53,431 nt of DNA from Coriobacteriales bacterium (GTDB lineage: Bacteria; Actinomycetota; Coriobacteriia; Coriobacteriales; UMGS124), in the NCBI GenBank assembly GCA_017515595.1, contig JAFWFL010000045.1, positions 1 to 53,431 on the forward strand, read 5' to 3'. Both the position numbers and the translations under genes were made by a program. The notes under the pieces are model-generated. The model ran no database searches, had not been told where the DNA came from, and saw only the letters and a list, made by a program, of their open reading frames with translations. Below are positions 44,319 through 53,374 of this stretch, piece after piece. The stretch's first letter is position 1. Every line of letters starts with the position of its first letter.

Positions 44319-45158
44319 ATGGGCTTGTTTATAATCGCAGCGATTCTCGGCGTGGGCATTGGTATGCTCTCGGGGATGCTCGGCATTGGCGGCGGCACGG
44401 TTATGGTGCCGTTATTCAGGCTTTTGTTTGGCATGAGCCCGCTTATGTCAACCGCGACGTCGCTTTTTGCCATTGTACCCACCTCAATCTCGGGCGTAGT
44501 TACCCATCTTAAGAACAAAACATGTATTCCGGCGCTGGGTATTGCGGCAGGTATTGGCGGGGCGCTAATGTCACCGGTTGGTGTGTGGCTTGCACAGATT
44601 TCTCCCGACTGGATGGTAATGGTAGCAGCAGCTCTAGTCATTGGCTATTCTGCGATTAACATGTTTAGAAAGGCTGCAAAACTCCCGCCGGACCGCATTC
44701 GCAAAGAGCAGCTCAAAGCAGAGGCCAATGCTGCTTCAGAAGGAAAACCCGCACCTCAACAACAGGAAATTACCATTCCCACCCTTACACGCAAGCAGCT
44801 TTTGACTGGTTTGGCAATAGGATTGATTGCAGGTCTGGCCTCGGGTTATGTTGGTGTTGGCGGCGGGTTTATTATGGTTCCCCTCATGATAAGCCTCATA
44901 GGCATACAGATGCGTCACGCCTCGGGAACCTCGCTCATCGCGGTCATGATTCTTGCCATTCCCGGTGTTATTACGCAGGCAATTCTCGGCAACATAAACT
45001 ACACTGCCGGTATTGCCATTGTAATTGGCACCATTCCCGGCGCGTTTTTAGGCGCAAAGTTTGTGCGTGTAATCCCCGAGAGAACGCTTCGCTTTACATT
45101 TGGCGGATTCCTCTTGATTGCCGCCGCGCTTTTGGCGGTTAAAGAGTTTATACTATAA
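44319..45158 (+). CDS. TauE/SafE-family membrane exporter
   Basis: A 279-residue membrane protein with about eight helices in two related halves. Each half has the family's glycine motif: GMLGIGGGTVMVPL near 20-33 and GYVGVGGGFIMVPL in the second. A polar loop of about 45 residues separates the halves. The family exports sulfite, sulfoacetate or other small anions. Since a rhodanese-like gene is nearby, a sulfur anion is tempting but not shown. ATG 44319 is chosen (AAGGGG upstream); TTG 44313 is an alternative. It is followed by purE after 42 bases. Confidence 0.9.
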   Translation: MGLFIIAAILGVGIGMLSGMLGIGGGTVMVPLFRLLFGMSPLMSTATSLFAIVPTSISGVVTHLKNKTCIPALGIAAGIGGALMSPVGVWLAQISPDWMVMVAAALVIGYSAINMFRKAAKLPPDRIRKEQLKAEANAASEGKPAPQQQEITIPTLTRKQLLTGLAIGLIAGLASGYVGVGGGFIMVPLMISLIGIQMRHASGTSLIAVMILAIPGVITQAILGNINYTAGIAIVIGTIPGAFLGAKFVRVIPERTLRFTFGGFLLIAAALLAVKEFIL

Positions 45159-45200
45159 TAAAACCAGCTTGAGCAGTTAACAAATGACGGAGGTAAAGAC

Positions 45201-45665
45201 ATGGCCGAGAAGCCCCTGGTAGGTATCATAATGGGTTCTAAAAGCGATCTTCCTGTTATGGAAGGATGCACACAGCAGCTTGAGGAGCTTGGTGTTCCGT
45301 ATGAGCTGGTAATTGCAAGCGCTCATCGCAAACCTGCCGTTGTTCACGAATGGGCCGAGTCTGCGGCAGACCGCGGAATCAAAGTTATTATTGCCGCTGC
45401 CGGCAAGGCTGCTCATTTGGGTGGCGTTGTTGCAGCGTTTACTCCTTTGCCCGTGATTGCCGTTCCTATGAAAACGAGCGATTTGGGCGGACTCGATTCT
45501 TTGCTCTCCATGGTCCAGATGCCAAGCGGCGTGCCGGTGGCAACCGTTGCTATTAACGGCGCAAAAAATGCCGCTATACTTGCGACACAAATGCTCGGAA
45601 CCTCGATGCCTTTGTATCGCGAAAAGATTGTCGAGCTTAAGCAGGCAATGGCTGAGGCAGAGTAA
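45201..45665 (+). CDS. purE: 5-(carboxyamino)imidazole ribonucleotide mutase PurE
   Basis: A 154-residue class I PurE, which moves the carboxyl group of N5-CAIR to C4 to give CAIR in purine synthesis. Signatures are [11 protein letters not shown] at the N terminus, ASAHRKP with the catalytic His (about 45) and [22 protein letters not shown]. The start ATG follows ACGGAGGT. No purK is next to it; instead fchA and folD follow in the same direction. The folate genes supply 10-formyl-THF for purine synthesis, which makes a functional group plausible. Confidence 0.95.
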   Translation: MAEKPLVGIIMGSKSDLPVMEGCTQQLEELGVPYELVIASAHRKPAVVHEWAESAADRGIKVIIAAAGKAAHLGGVVAAFTPLPVIAVPMKTSDLGGLDSLLSMVQMPSGVPVATVAINGAKNAAILATQMLGTSMPLYREKIVELKQAMAEAE

Positions 45666-45704
45666 GCAATAACCAAGACACGCTCAAAAGAGTTAGGAGT
45701 TGGT

Positions 45705-46328
45705 ATGGGATCATGCTTTATGGAGCAAAGCTGTGCTGATTTTGCAGCTCAGGTGGCTGCCAAAACAAGTATTCCCTGCGGCGGAAGCGCCGTTGCATAT
45801 GTAGGTGCGCTCGCTGCGGCTCTGGCTTCTGTGGTGAGTAATTTTACCATAGGCAAAAAGAAGTATGCCCAGTATGAAGAAGATGTTCTTCGTTTACTGG
45901 ATGAGAGCGAAGCGGTGCGTGAGCGTTTGGTGCAATTGGTAGATGAAGACGCGCAAGCGTTTTGCCCGCTTTCGCAGGCATATGGCATTCCTAAAGAGGA
46001 TCCGGGACGTCAAGATGCTCTTGAATGTGCAACAAAAGGCGCTATAGTGGCGCCCTTAGAGATGATGCGCCAAATAGCACGCTCCATTGAGGTTTTGGAA
46101 GAGCTTCTCGTCAAAGGCTCCCGCCTGTTCATCTCTGATGTGGGATGCGGGACTCTTTTGGCCACTGCTGCTTTGCGTGCAGCCGCTATGAACGTGTTTA
46201 TTAATACCAAAAGCCTGGTTGATCGCGAGTACGCGGCAGCAATTGATGCCGAGTGCGATGAGCTGTTAAGCTATGTTGAACGTGCCGAAGCAGTATCACA
46301 AGAGGTTATGGCTCAGTTGAGGGCATAA
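45705..46328 (+). CDS. fchA: Cyclodeaminase/cyclohydrolase family protein (FchA-like)
   Basis: A 207-residue helical protein of the FTCD C-terminal family. PCGGSAVAYVGALAAALASVVSNFTIGKKKY near residues 25-55 is the family signature (here PCGGS, where PGGGS is usual). Members act as formiminotetrahydrofolate cyclodeaminase (histidine degradation) or methenyl-THF cyclohydrolase. With folD directly downstream, the one-carbon role is likely; the cyclodeaminase role cannot be excluded. The start ATG follows TTAGGAG at six bases. Spacing is 39 bases from purE and 25 bases to folD, consistent with one operon. Confidence 0.9.
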   Translation: MGSCFMEQSCADFAAQVAAKTSIPCGGSAVAYVGALAAALASVVSNFTIGKKKYAQYEEDVLRLLDESEAVRERLVQLVDEDAQAFCPLSQAYGIPKEDPGRQDALECATKGAIVAPLEMMRQIARSIEVLEELLVKGSRLFISDVGCGTLLATAALRAAAMNVFINTKSLVDREYAAAIDAECDELLSYVERAEAVSQEVMAQLRA

Positions 46329-46353
46329 AGTTTACTTCAGGAAGGATGTTCCT

Positions 46354-47211
46354 ATGGCAGAACTCTTAAAAGGCAAGCCCGTTGCAGATGCTCTGAACGA
46401 GGTACTGCTGCCCCAGATAGAAGACCTTAAAAGCAAGGGTATTACCCCTACACTTGCCTTTGTGCGCGTGGGAGAGCGTGAGGATGATCTTGCGTATGAG
46501 CGTGGCGCCACCAAGCGCTGTGAGACCCTGGGTATTGAACGCAAGTACTACGTGCTCGAGTCTGACTGCTCGCAGGAAGAACTCCTGAGCGTTATAGAGA
46601 GTATCAACAAAGACCCCGGTATTCATGGGTGTCTCTTATTCCGCCCGTTACCAAAGCATTTGGATGAGGCTGCTGCATGTGCAGCGCTTGACCCTGCAAA
46701 GGATGTTGACGGTATTACCGAGACCTCGCTCTTTGGGGTGTTTGCAAATCAGCCCAAGGGCTTCCCGCCCTGTACAGCTGACGCCTGCATGCAGGTACTC
46801 AGACATTATGGCTATGAGGTAAGCGGAGCAAACGTTGCGGTGGTGGGCCGCAGCCTGGTTATTGGCAAGCCCCTGAGCATGATGCTCCAAGCAGCAAATG
46901 CAACGGTTACCATGTGCCATACCCGTACGCGCGACCTGCCCGGAGTCTGTAAAAATGCTGATATTCTGGTTGTTGCCGCAGGACATATAGGGACCATTCA
47001 GGCCGCTGCGGTCAGGGAAGATCAGGTTGTGATTGACGTTGGCATGAACTGGGATGAAGCAGCTTCAAAGTTTGTGGGCGATGTTGTCTTTGACGAGGTA
47101 GAGCCCCTTGTAAAAGCTATCACACCGGTACCCGGAGGTGTGGGAAGCGTAACCACAGCGGTTCTTGCAAGCCATGTGGTCAAGGCAGCACAGCGGGCAC
47201 AGGAACAGTAA
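46354..47211 (+). CDS. folD: Methylenetetrahydrofolate dehydrogenase/methenyl-THF cyclohydrolase FolD
   Basis: A 285-residue bifunctional enzyme that interconverts 5,10-methylene-, methenyl- and 10-formyl-THF. Visible signatures: PTLAFVRVGEREDDLAYERGATKRCE, where the second half carries the catalytic Lys region (K50 in other species is near GATKRCE), DVDGI, VVGRSLVIGKPLSMML, and TPVPGGVGSVTTA at the C-terminal nucleotide site. The YxxxK-type tyrosine appears within AYERGATKRC. Start ATG 46354 follows AGGAAGGAT. It lies between fchA and iorA, giving a folate/ferredoxin neighbourhood typical of anaerobic amino-acid users. Confidence 0.94.
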   Translation: MAELLKGKPVADALNEVLLPQIEDLKSKGITPTLAFVRVGEREDDLAYERGATKRCETLGIERKYYVLESDCSQEELLSVIESINKDPGIHGCLLFRPLPKHLDEAAACAALDPAKDVDGITETSLFGVFANQPKGFPPCTADACMQVLRHYGYEVSGANVAVVGRSLVIGKPLSMMLQAANATVTMCHTRTRDLPGVCKNADILVVAAGHIGTIQAAAVREDQVVIDVGMNWDEAASKFVGDVVFDEVEPLVKAITPVPGGVGSVTTAVLASHVVKAAQRAQEQ

Positions 47212-47229
47212 TATAACGAGGAGAGATTT

Positions 47230-49263
47230 ATGACAAGCGAGTTAGCCATGCAACAGGCTGCAGAGGTTGCGACAGAGCGGCGCCTGCTTATGGGGAACGA
47301 AGCTATTGCGCTTGCGGCCATAGCGGCAGGAGTGAATGTTGCATGCGGATACCCCGGGACACCTTCTACCGAGATCGTAGAAACCATTGCACGCAACAAT
47401 CCTAACCATTCGATTCATGTTGAATGGTCATGTAATGAGAAAGCAGCCTTTGAGCTGGCTGCAGGCGTAAGTTACAGCGGCGGCCGCGTTATTGTTACCT
47501 GCAAACAGGTGGGCATGAATGTGGCGAGCGACCCGCTTATGAGTCTTGCATATATTGGCTGCAAAGGCGGCATGGTGATTGTTGTTGCAGACGATCCCGG
47601 TCCTATATCAAGCCAGACCGAGCAAGACTCTCGCCAGTTTGCCCAGTTTGCCCATATACCGGTTTTTGACCCTGCCACGCCGGAAGAAGCCTGGGCTATG
47701 ACACAAGCAGCCTTTGAGCTCTCAGAAGCCCATGGCTGTCCGGTAATGCTGCGGCCTACCACACGTGTTGACCACGCTTGCGCAAGCATAGAAGTTCCTC
47801 TCGACCTCGCGAGCATTCCCAGACATGCAATAGACGGGTTTATAAAGCATCCGGACTTTGTTATTTTCCCTGCGCTTTCCCGGCGTGCCCATGAGCGTAT
47901 GACTGCTGATCTGGTCCAAATATCAAAAGAGTTTGATGTATGCCGCTTTAACCGCCTTGATGAGTATGTGCGTGATGATTATGAGCTCTATTTGGGTATT
48001 GCATGCAGCGGAGACTCGCGCGGCTACGTAAACGAGGCACTCACGCGGCTTCATGAACGGGCCAGAGAGCAGGGGCTTGAATTGCCTTCATATCGCTTAT
48101 TTGAAGTGGCAACGCCCTTCCCGTTCCCGCAAAAGCTCGGCAGAGACTTTTTGCTGGGACTCGCAGATGCGCTTGTGATTGAGGAGCTCGAGCCGGTTGT
48201 TGAGCGCAGTCTTATACAGCTTACCGGCCCTGTTGCCGCAGATGCATACCGCATAGATGCACCATGTGTGATTCACGGTAGGCTTGACGGCACAACTCCG
48301 GTTGCGGGAGAGTATTCAACAGACCTCTTAACGCCCATACTTGCGAAGTTCCTTGGGGTAACCGAGCTGGTATGTACGCAACCATCATGCGGAGCAGACG
48401 CTCAGCCGGCTGTCCCGCCCCAGGAGCTTATTCCTCCGCGTCCGCCGGTACTCTGCGCGGGTTGCCCTCACCGCGCGTCGTTCCTTGCGGTTAAAAAAGC
48501 TGCCGGTAAACGCGATATTGTTTACTCGGGCGATATTGGATGCTATACCTTGGGTTGCAATAAACCGCTCAATACAACCGATACCTGCCTTTGCATGGGA
48601 GCGGGAGTAACCATTGCTCAAGGTCTTGAAACAGCGGCGCGCCTTGCGGGAGATTCCCAAACGCTCCATGCAGGGTTTGTGGGTGACTCCACCTTCTTTG
48701 CGAGCGCTATGACCGGCCTTGCGAATGCGGTGTACAACCACCACCGCATGTGTCTTTGTGTGCTTGATAACTCCACAACTGCTATGACGGGCTCTCAACC
48801 GCACCCCGGTACCGGTGTTACTCTTATGGATACCAAATCAAAGCCCATTGACATCGCAGCGGTATGCCGGGCATTGGGTTGTGACCCCGTGCTTGAGGTT
48901 GACCCGCTTGACCACGCCGCGGCAGTTGCGATGGCAGAAGAAGCCCTGGCTTCTGAGGGTGTCTCGGTCATCATATTTAAGAGTCCTTGTGTTCAGCTGT
49001 TTAAGCCGCTTGTACCTGTTACCGTAGATGCACAAGCCTGCAGAGGGTGCGGCAAATGTGTGCGCGAAACCGGATGTCCGGCGCTCAGTATGGCAAGTCC
49101 GCACGAAGGCGGTGCACGCGGTATCGCTCAAATTGATGCGACGCTTTGTAACGGATGCGATCTCTGCATAAACTCCTGCTCATTTAATGCGCTTGTTTCT
49201 GTGCGTGACGGCATGCCGGCTGCGCAGCGCGATGCCCAAAGAAGGGAGGCCTTCCGTGGCTAA
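47230..49263 (+). CDS. iorA: Indolepyruvate ferredoxin oxidoreductase, alpha subunit
   Basis: A 677-residue subunit of the enzyme that oxidatively decarboxylates aryl pyruvates (from Trp, Phe, Tyr) to aryl-acetyl-CoA, reducing ferredoxin. The order is a pyrimidine-binding domain at the N terminus (GNEAIALAAIAAGVNVACGYPGTPSTE), a TPP-binding domain with SGDIGCYTLG and MGAGVTIAQG, and a C-terminal pair of 4Fe-4S motifs (CRGCGKCVRETGC and CNGCDLCINSC). The length is normal. Start ATG 47230 follows CGAGGAGAG. The gene overlaps iorB by eight bases. It supplies reduced ferredoxin and energy from aromatic amino acids. Confidence 0.95.
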   Translation: MTSELAMQQAAEVATERRLLMGNEAIALAAIAAGVNVACGYPGTPSTEIVETIARNNPNHSIHVEWSCNEKAAFELAAGVSYSGGRVIVTCKQVGMNVASDPLMSLAYIGCKGGMVIVVADDPGPISSQTEQDSRQFAQFAHIPVFDPATPEEAWAMTQAAFELSEAHGCPVMLRPTTRVDHACASIEVPLDLASIPRHAIDGFIKHPDFVIFPALSRRAHERMTADLVQISKEFDVCRFNRLDEYVRDDYELYLGIACSGDSRGYVNEALTRLHERAREQGLELPSYRLFEVATPFPFPQKLGRDFLLGLADALVIEELEPVVERSLIQLTGPVAADAYRIDAPCVIHGRLDGTTPVAGEYSTDLLTPILAKFLGVTELVCTQPSCGADAQPAVPPQELIPPRPPVLCAGCPHRASFLAVKKAAGKRDIVYSGDIGCYTLGCNKPLNTTDTCLCMGAGVTIAQGLETAARLAGDSQTLHAGFVGDSTFFASAMTGLANAVYNHHRMCLCVLDNSTTAMTGSQPHPGTGVTLMDTKSKPIDIAAVCRALGCDPVLEVDPLDHAAAVAMAEEALASEGVSVIIFKSPCVQLFKPLVPVTVDAQACRGCGKCVRETGCPALSMASPHEGGARGIAQIDATLCNGCDLCINSCSFNALVSVRDGMPAAQRDAQRREAFRG

Positions 49264-49873
49264 TACCAAGGTAGAAACCCCGCAGGCTGAGAATTTTGAT
49301 TGCCTTGTTGTTGGTGTGGGCGGCCAGGGGGTTGTGCTTGCGAGCAGGCTCATCGCGGCAGCCTGCATGAATGAAGGTGCGTTTGTGCGCACAGCCGAGA
49401 CCATAGGTATGTCTCAGCGCGGAGGCAGCGTTGCCAGCCATGTTCGCACAGGTTCCTGTGCAGAAGATGTGCCTTCCAGCCTTATACCTGCTCATGAAGC
49501 AGACCTGGTCCTGGCCTTTGAGCCTGCCGAGGCGGTTCGCGCATACAGCCAGCTCAAAGCAGGCGGACGTATGGTTGTGGCCATGCAGCCCGTAGTCCCC
49601 GTCATGGCAGCAAACTCAGGTTATGACGGAGAAGCCCAGGCAGACTGGCTCAAAGAGCATATTGCACCTGAGAACCTCGCTTTTGTTGACCCGGCAGTTT
49701 TGGTTGCATCAGGCTTAAGCGCCAAATGTCTGAATGTTATGCTGTTAGGCGCTGCAATTAAACTCGGAGCGCTGCCGTTTACCAAGGAACAGCTGCAGCA
49801 AGCCATGCAAAAGCTTATGAAACCCAAACTCATCGAGATGAACGAGAAAGCGCTTGAGCTTGGTATAAACTAG
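49256..49873 (+). CDS. iorB: Indolepyruvate ferredoxin oxidoreductase, beta subunit
   Basis: A 205-residue gamma-type subunit of the 2-oxoacid ferredoxin oxidoreductase. GVGGQGVVLASRLIAAAC near 18-35 and ETIGMSQRGGSVASHVR near 49-65 are the family signatures. It pairs with IorA in the same operon; the start GTG 49256 is six bases after GGGAGG and lies inside the iorA end, so translation is coupled. A longer frame upstream of this GTG overlaps iorA coding and lacks a site. The next gene begins 132 bases later, likely with its own promoter. Confidence 0.93.
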   Translation: MANTKVETPQAENFDCLVVGVGGQGVVLASRLIAAACMNEGAFVRTAETIGMSQRGGSVASHVRTGSCAEDVPSSLIPAHEADLVLAFEPAEAVRAYSQLKAGGRMVVAMQPVVPVMAANSGYDGEAQADWLKEHIAPENLAFVDPAVLVASGLSAKCLNVMLLGAAIKLGALPFTKEQLQQAMQKLMKPKLIEMNEKALELGIN

Positions 49874-50005
49874 CTTATGTCAAGGGTTTGTGATCATGGG
49901 ATTTTGCGCGCATTTGTTGATCAATGTGTTAAACTTTGCGCCACTTGTTCATGGAACCTGCGGGTAGGGAACCCGGCGGGCGTGACGGTATAGGAGAGAC
50001 ACGGT

Positions 50006-50434
50006 ATGGAAGACCAACATGCCGGTCAGGGATCTGCTGTAACAGAGCCCAAGCCGGATGATACATTTGCACTCTATGACCTCAAGGTTGAGGTCATCGC
50101 CGGTGACAAACCGTTTGTTTGCAGTCATAAGCTTGGCGATACGTTTTATGTAATCGGAGAAAATCTCATATTCCCTGAAGGCGCGCAGTTCTCGATGTAT
50201 GCGCTTGCATCGCTTTTGCCCTTTTTACCGGCAAAGCAACGGCCCCTTGAGGCAAATGACTGGATGCTCTCAGACAGCATCATCGCATGTCCTGACCCTA
50301 ATTGCGGAGCCCGGTTTAAGATTACGCGTACCGGTAAGCGGGTCTTTAGCCATGGTTCGTGCACGGTGGTTCCTATTACACCCATGAGTAAGGAGGCGGC
50401 AAATTATGGAGACACTGACCGCTCAGCATATTGA
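50006..50434 (+). CDS. TIGR04076-family protein
   Basis: A 142-residue protein that I match to TIGR04076, a family of unknown function: LYDLKVEVIAGDKPFVCSHKLGDTFYV near residues 23-49, then a middle LLPFLPAKQRP, then CPDPNCGARFKITR near 94-107. The conserved cysteines may bind metal, but this is not known. The C-terminal part overlaps the aldo/keto reductase start by 29 bases in another frame. The start ATG follows TAGGAGAG. Members of this family often stand beside redox enzymes, so it may be a small partner of the reductase (inference). Confidence 0.7.
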   Translation: MEDQHAGQGSAVTEPKPDDTFALYDLKVEVIAGDKPFVCSHKLGDTFYVIGENLIFPEGAQFSMYALASLLPFLPAKQRPLEANDWMLSDSIIACPDPNCGARFKITRTGKRVFSHGSCTVVPITPMSKEAANYGDTDRSAY

Positions 50435-51488
50435 GCTGGCGCCGGGATACAGCATTAGCAGAGTTATTAATGGGTGCTGGCAGCTCTCGCAGGGCCATGC
50501 TCTTAAAGCTCCTGTAGATTTTGACGATGTGTGCTATGGGTTCCATGGTCTTGTGGAGCGTGGGTTTACCACATTTGACTGCGGGGATATTTATACCGGT
50601 GTCGAAGAATTTCTGGGAAGCTTTGTTGATGAGCTTAAGGCTTCCTCTGAAGGGCCCGGTCCCGATGATATTCAGATTCACACCAAGTACGTGCCTGACC
50701 TCGATATTTTGGCTCAGGTAGATTATGCGCATACGAGTTCCATTATTGAGCGCAGTCTTACACGATTGCACCGCGAGGCGCTTGATCTCGTGCAGTTTCA
50801 TTGGTGGGACTATAGCGTCCCCGGTTATGTTGAGACAGCACTCAACCTGCTTAAACTCAAAGAACAGGGCAAAATCAGAAATATTGGTGTGACCAATTTT
50901 GATGCTCCTCATCTGAAAGAGATTGTTGATGCCGGTGTTCCGGTTGTGAGCTGTCAGTCTCAGTTCTCAATGTTTGACCGGCGCCCTCAGTACCGTTTGA
51001 TACCGTACTTCCTGGAAGCCGGTATTAAGCATGTGTGTTATGGCACACTCTCGGGCGGGCTTTTGAGCGAGCGCATGATGGGTCTTGCAAGCTTTGACCC
51101 CGAGAACCGCTCGCAGGTCAAATACATGCAGGTACTTGAGGATTCGCTTGGATGGAACGGCTACCAGCGCCTGCTCACCCTTCTTAAAGACATTGCAGAT
51201 GCGCATGGTGTCCAGCTCAGCCATGTAGCAACGCGGTACATTCTTGACCAGCCAACTGTTGCCGCCACCATCATTGGAGTGCGCAACAGCAAGCATGTTG
51301 ATGACAACCTCAAGATTTTCTCGTTCGATTTAACTCCTGCCGAGAAGGACTCGATAACCGCGCTTCTTGATGAATACCCGCGCCTTGAGGGGGACTGCTA
51401 TACGCTTGAGCGCGAAAGCCCCCGGTACAAGGGCATTATCCATATGAATGTCGACGCGACCGAGCAACAGCCGCCTCAGGCATCTTAA
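50406..51488 (+). CDS. Aldo/keto reductase
   Basis: A 360-residue NAD(P)H-dependent oxidoreductase with the TIM-barrel AKR signature. The catalytic tetrad is D58, Y63, K94 and H132 (FDCGDIYTG, IHTKY, VQFHWWD). IRNIGVTNFDAPHL and QSQFSMFDRRPQ are typical, and the C-terminal QPTVAATIIGVRNSKHVDDN fits the cofactor site. The substrate cannot be named. It is translationally coupled to the TIGR04076 gene (29-base overlap) and has its own AGGAGG at about eight bases. The C-terminal 25 residues are a polar tail. Confidence 0.92.
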   Translation: METLTAQHIELAPGYSISRVINGCWQLSQGHALKAPVDFDDVCYGFHGLVERGFTTFDCGDIYTGVEEFLGSFVDELKASSEGPGPDDIQIHTKYVPDLDILAQVDYAHTSSIIERSLTRLHREALDLVQFHWWDYSVPGYVETALNLLKLKEQGKIRNIGVTNFDAPHLKEIVDAGVPVVSCQSQFSMFDRRPQYRLIPYFLEAGIKHVCYGTLSGGLLSERMMGLASFDPENRSQVKYMQVLEDSLGWNGYQRLLTLLKDIADAHGVQLSHVATRYILDQPTVAATIIGVRNSKHVDDNLKIFSFDLTPAEKDSITALLDEYPRLEGDCYTLERESPRYKGIIHMNVDATEQQPPQAS

Positions 51489-51558
51489 GCGCCTTATAAG
51501 CCTGCGAACATCTGCGACGGACGCAGATGTGCAGATAGAGAGAAAGGAAGTAAAGTTT

Positions 51559-53001
51559 ATGACAGAAACGGTTAAGCCCAAGCTCGAATTCAGGGGCGGA
51601 TGGGGGATGTCACTCGTACCCGTGGCGATATTCCTCTTCTTCTGCATCCTGTACTTCGTGATATTCCAGGCGTTCGAGATGTACGCGCTTGCCATGGGAT
51701 CGTTTGTTGCGCTTCTCATTGGCAGTCTTCTTGTACAAAAAGGCCAGTATGAACGCTTTTGGGATGCGGTTTATGACGGAGCCCGCGAGTCGATTCCCAT
51801 TTTAGTGCTCTTGCTCATCATTGGTATGTTCAGCGCTTTGGTAAAGGCAACGGGTCTCTCGACCGGCTTTGTATGGCTGGCACAGCAGGCGGGTGTCTCG
51901 GGCGGCATATTTACCGCGTTTACCTTCTTTGCGGTATGCGTTGTTGCGGCAGCTACCGGCTCTTCTTTGGGAACTATGTTTATCTCGTTCCCCATCTTTT
52001 ATGCTGCCGGTTTACAGCTGGGCTGCGACCCTGCAATGCTCGCGGGAGCCATTGTAGGCGGCGGTATTTTTGGCGACAATGTTGCACCAATCTCCGACAC
52101 GACCATCATCAGTGCTTCGACCCAGGAATATACCAAGAAAGACGGATTTGCCGACATTGGCGGCTGCGTTAAGAGCCGTTCGCGCTATGCGCTTTGTGCA
52201 GCTGCAATTTCTTTTGTGCTTTACTGGATATTTGGCGGCGGCGCTGTTATGGGCACCGGCGGAGAAGAGATTCTTGCGGCAAGCGCATCGCCCACATCGC
52301 TCTGGATGCTCATCCCGGTAGTCGTGATGCTTACAGTCGCGATTATTACCCGCAATATCTACAAGGCTATTATTGCCGGCCTTCTGCTTGGCTCTGTGGT
52401 AGGATTGGCTACCGGCCTTATCACCTTTGAGAATATCATTGGTGTTAAAGACGGCGCTCCGGTGGGCTTTTTGACCGACGGTGTAAACGGCATGATCGCA
52501 ACTGCCATCCTTGTACTCTCGGTTTACGGCATTATGGGCGAGCTCAACGCAGCCGGTGCGCTCGAGAAGTTCACATCCGGCATCCTGAACAGCAAACTCG
52601 GCAACAGTGTACAAGGCGCTGAGGCTTGCATGCTCGGTGGCATCACGGTTACAACCATGCTCTTTGGCGGCGTAACAAGCGCTTCTATGGCAACGTTTGG
52701 CAAAATCCAAAACGAGGTTGGCAAGCGCGTAGGTCTGCACCCTTACCGCCGTGCAAACCTGCTTGACTGCGGTGCCAACTCACTTGCTCTCGTGGTACCC
52801 TTCCTCAGCGTATTTGCTCTTATTGGCTCAATGCTTTCAGGCGGTTATGATGTTGCTCAATTAAGCATTGTAGCTGTAGCCGGCTGCACCTTCTACTGCA
52901 TGGCTCTCTTTGTGATGCTTGTTATCTCAATCATTACCGGTTGGGGCCGCCGCTTTGAAGGCGAAAACGGTGAACCCGTGAAAGAGCCTCCGACTAAGTA
53001 A
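51559..53001 (+). CDS. NhaC-family Na+/H+ antiporter
   Basis: A 480-residue membrane protein with about 11-12 helices. The NhaC signatures are GIFGDNVAPISDTTIISAS near 172-190 and ATGSSLGTMFISFP near 133-146, followed by a second-half GGVTSASMATFGKIQNEVGK. Related members exchange malate/lactate or amino acids for Na+ or protons, so the exact substrate is open. ATG 51559 follows AAAGGAAG; the upstream frame from 51448 overlaps the reductase gene and is not needed. It ends the amino-acid-use cluster. Confidence 0.92.
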   Translation: MTETVKPKLEFRGGWGMSLVPVAIFLFFCILYFVIFQAFEMYALAMGSFVALLIGSLLVQKGQYERFWDAVYDGARESIPILVLLLIIGMFSALVKATGLSTGFVWLAQQAGVSGGIFTAFTFFAVCVVAAATGSSLGTMFISFPIFYAAGLQLGCDPAMLAGAIVGGGIFGDNVAPISDTTIISASTQEYTKKDGFADIGGCVKSRSRYALCAAAISFVLYWIFGGGAVMGTGGEEILAASASPTSLWMLIPVVVMLTVAIITRNIYKAIIAGLLLGSVVGLATGLITFENIIGVKDGAPVGFLTDGVNGMIATAILVLSVYGIMGELNAAGALEKFTSGILNSKLGNSVQGAEACMLGGITVTTMLFGGVTSASMATFGKIQNEVGKRVGLHPYRRANLLDCGANSLALVVPFLSVFALIGSMLSGGYDVAQLSIVAVAGCTFYCMALFVMLVISIITGWGRRFEGENGEPVKEPPTK

Positions 53002-53064
53002 ACCAGTGACAAACCCTAGAAGTGTGACCGGGGTGTTAAAGAATACGTTTGCATAACAGTGATA

Positions 53065-53099
53065 ATGATCTTCTTGATCATATTGAGCATAAACTCAAT
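53065..53099 (+). repeat. Two tandem short hairpins after the antiporter gene
   Basis: ATGATC (53065-53070) with GATCAT (53076-53081), then ATTGAG (53082-53087) with CTCAAT (53094-53099). No T-run follows, so terminator function is uncertain. Confidence 0.35.
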
Positions 53100-53155
53100 A
53101 AACATTGTTGAATCTCCGCCTAATGAACCGGAATGCTCGAGAGCTTTGTAATACT

Positions 53156-53359
53156 TCATGCTTCTTCTTTGTGCATAAAACAAGCCCGTTTATGACCACA
53201 AATTTTGAATGTGTAGCCACCAAGAGCTAAATTAGAGCCAAAATCTCTATAGCCAAGAAACCCGTAAAAAGCGTTAGCTTTTTTACCAGCGAGTTCTTCT
53301 TGGCAAATATATTTGGTTGCCGGAGAACAGCTTGGATGAGGCACTGCATGGTCACACAT
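53156..53359 (-). pseudogene. Possible remnant of a GNAT-like C terminus
   Basis: The minus-strand frame ends with a GNAT-like look (KKANAFYGFLGYRDFGS, then GGYTFKICGHKR and the stop near 53156), like the final A-x-x-FY-x-x-LGF part of acetyltransferases. The N-terminal domain is missing, and no ribosome site or proper start is seen near 53359; the neighbouring frame (53227-53421) does not continue it clearly. I call it a remnant with low confidence. It lies between the arms of the 21-bp inverted repeat. Confidence 0.3.
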
Positions 53360-53374
53360 TCAAAATTTGTGGTC
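53194..53374. repeat. 21-bp perfect inverted repeat flanking 139 bp
   Basis: GACCACAAATTTTGAATGTG plus one T (53194-53214) is the exact reverse complement of 53354-53374. The enclosed 139 bases hold most of the GNAT-like fragment, and the left arm lies inside its frame. No transposase gene is nearby. An invertible segment or a small rearrangement is possible. Confidence 0.75.

Noticed and set aside
52012-52740. Long minus-strand frame within the antiporter gene
   Set aside because: Antisense to a well-supported NhaC gene; Cys/His-rich composition without a recognisable domain.
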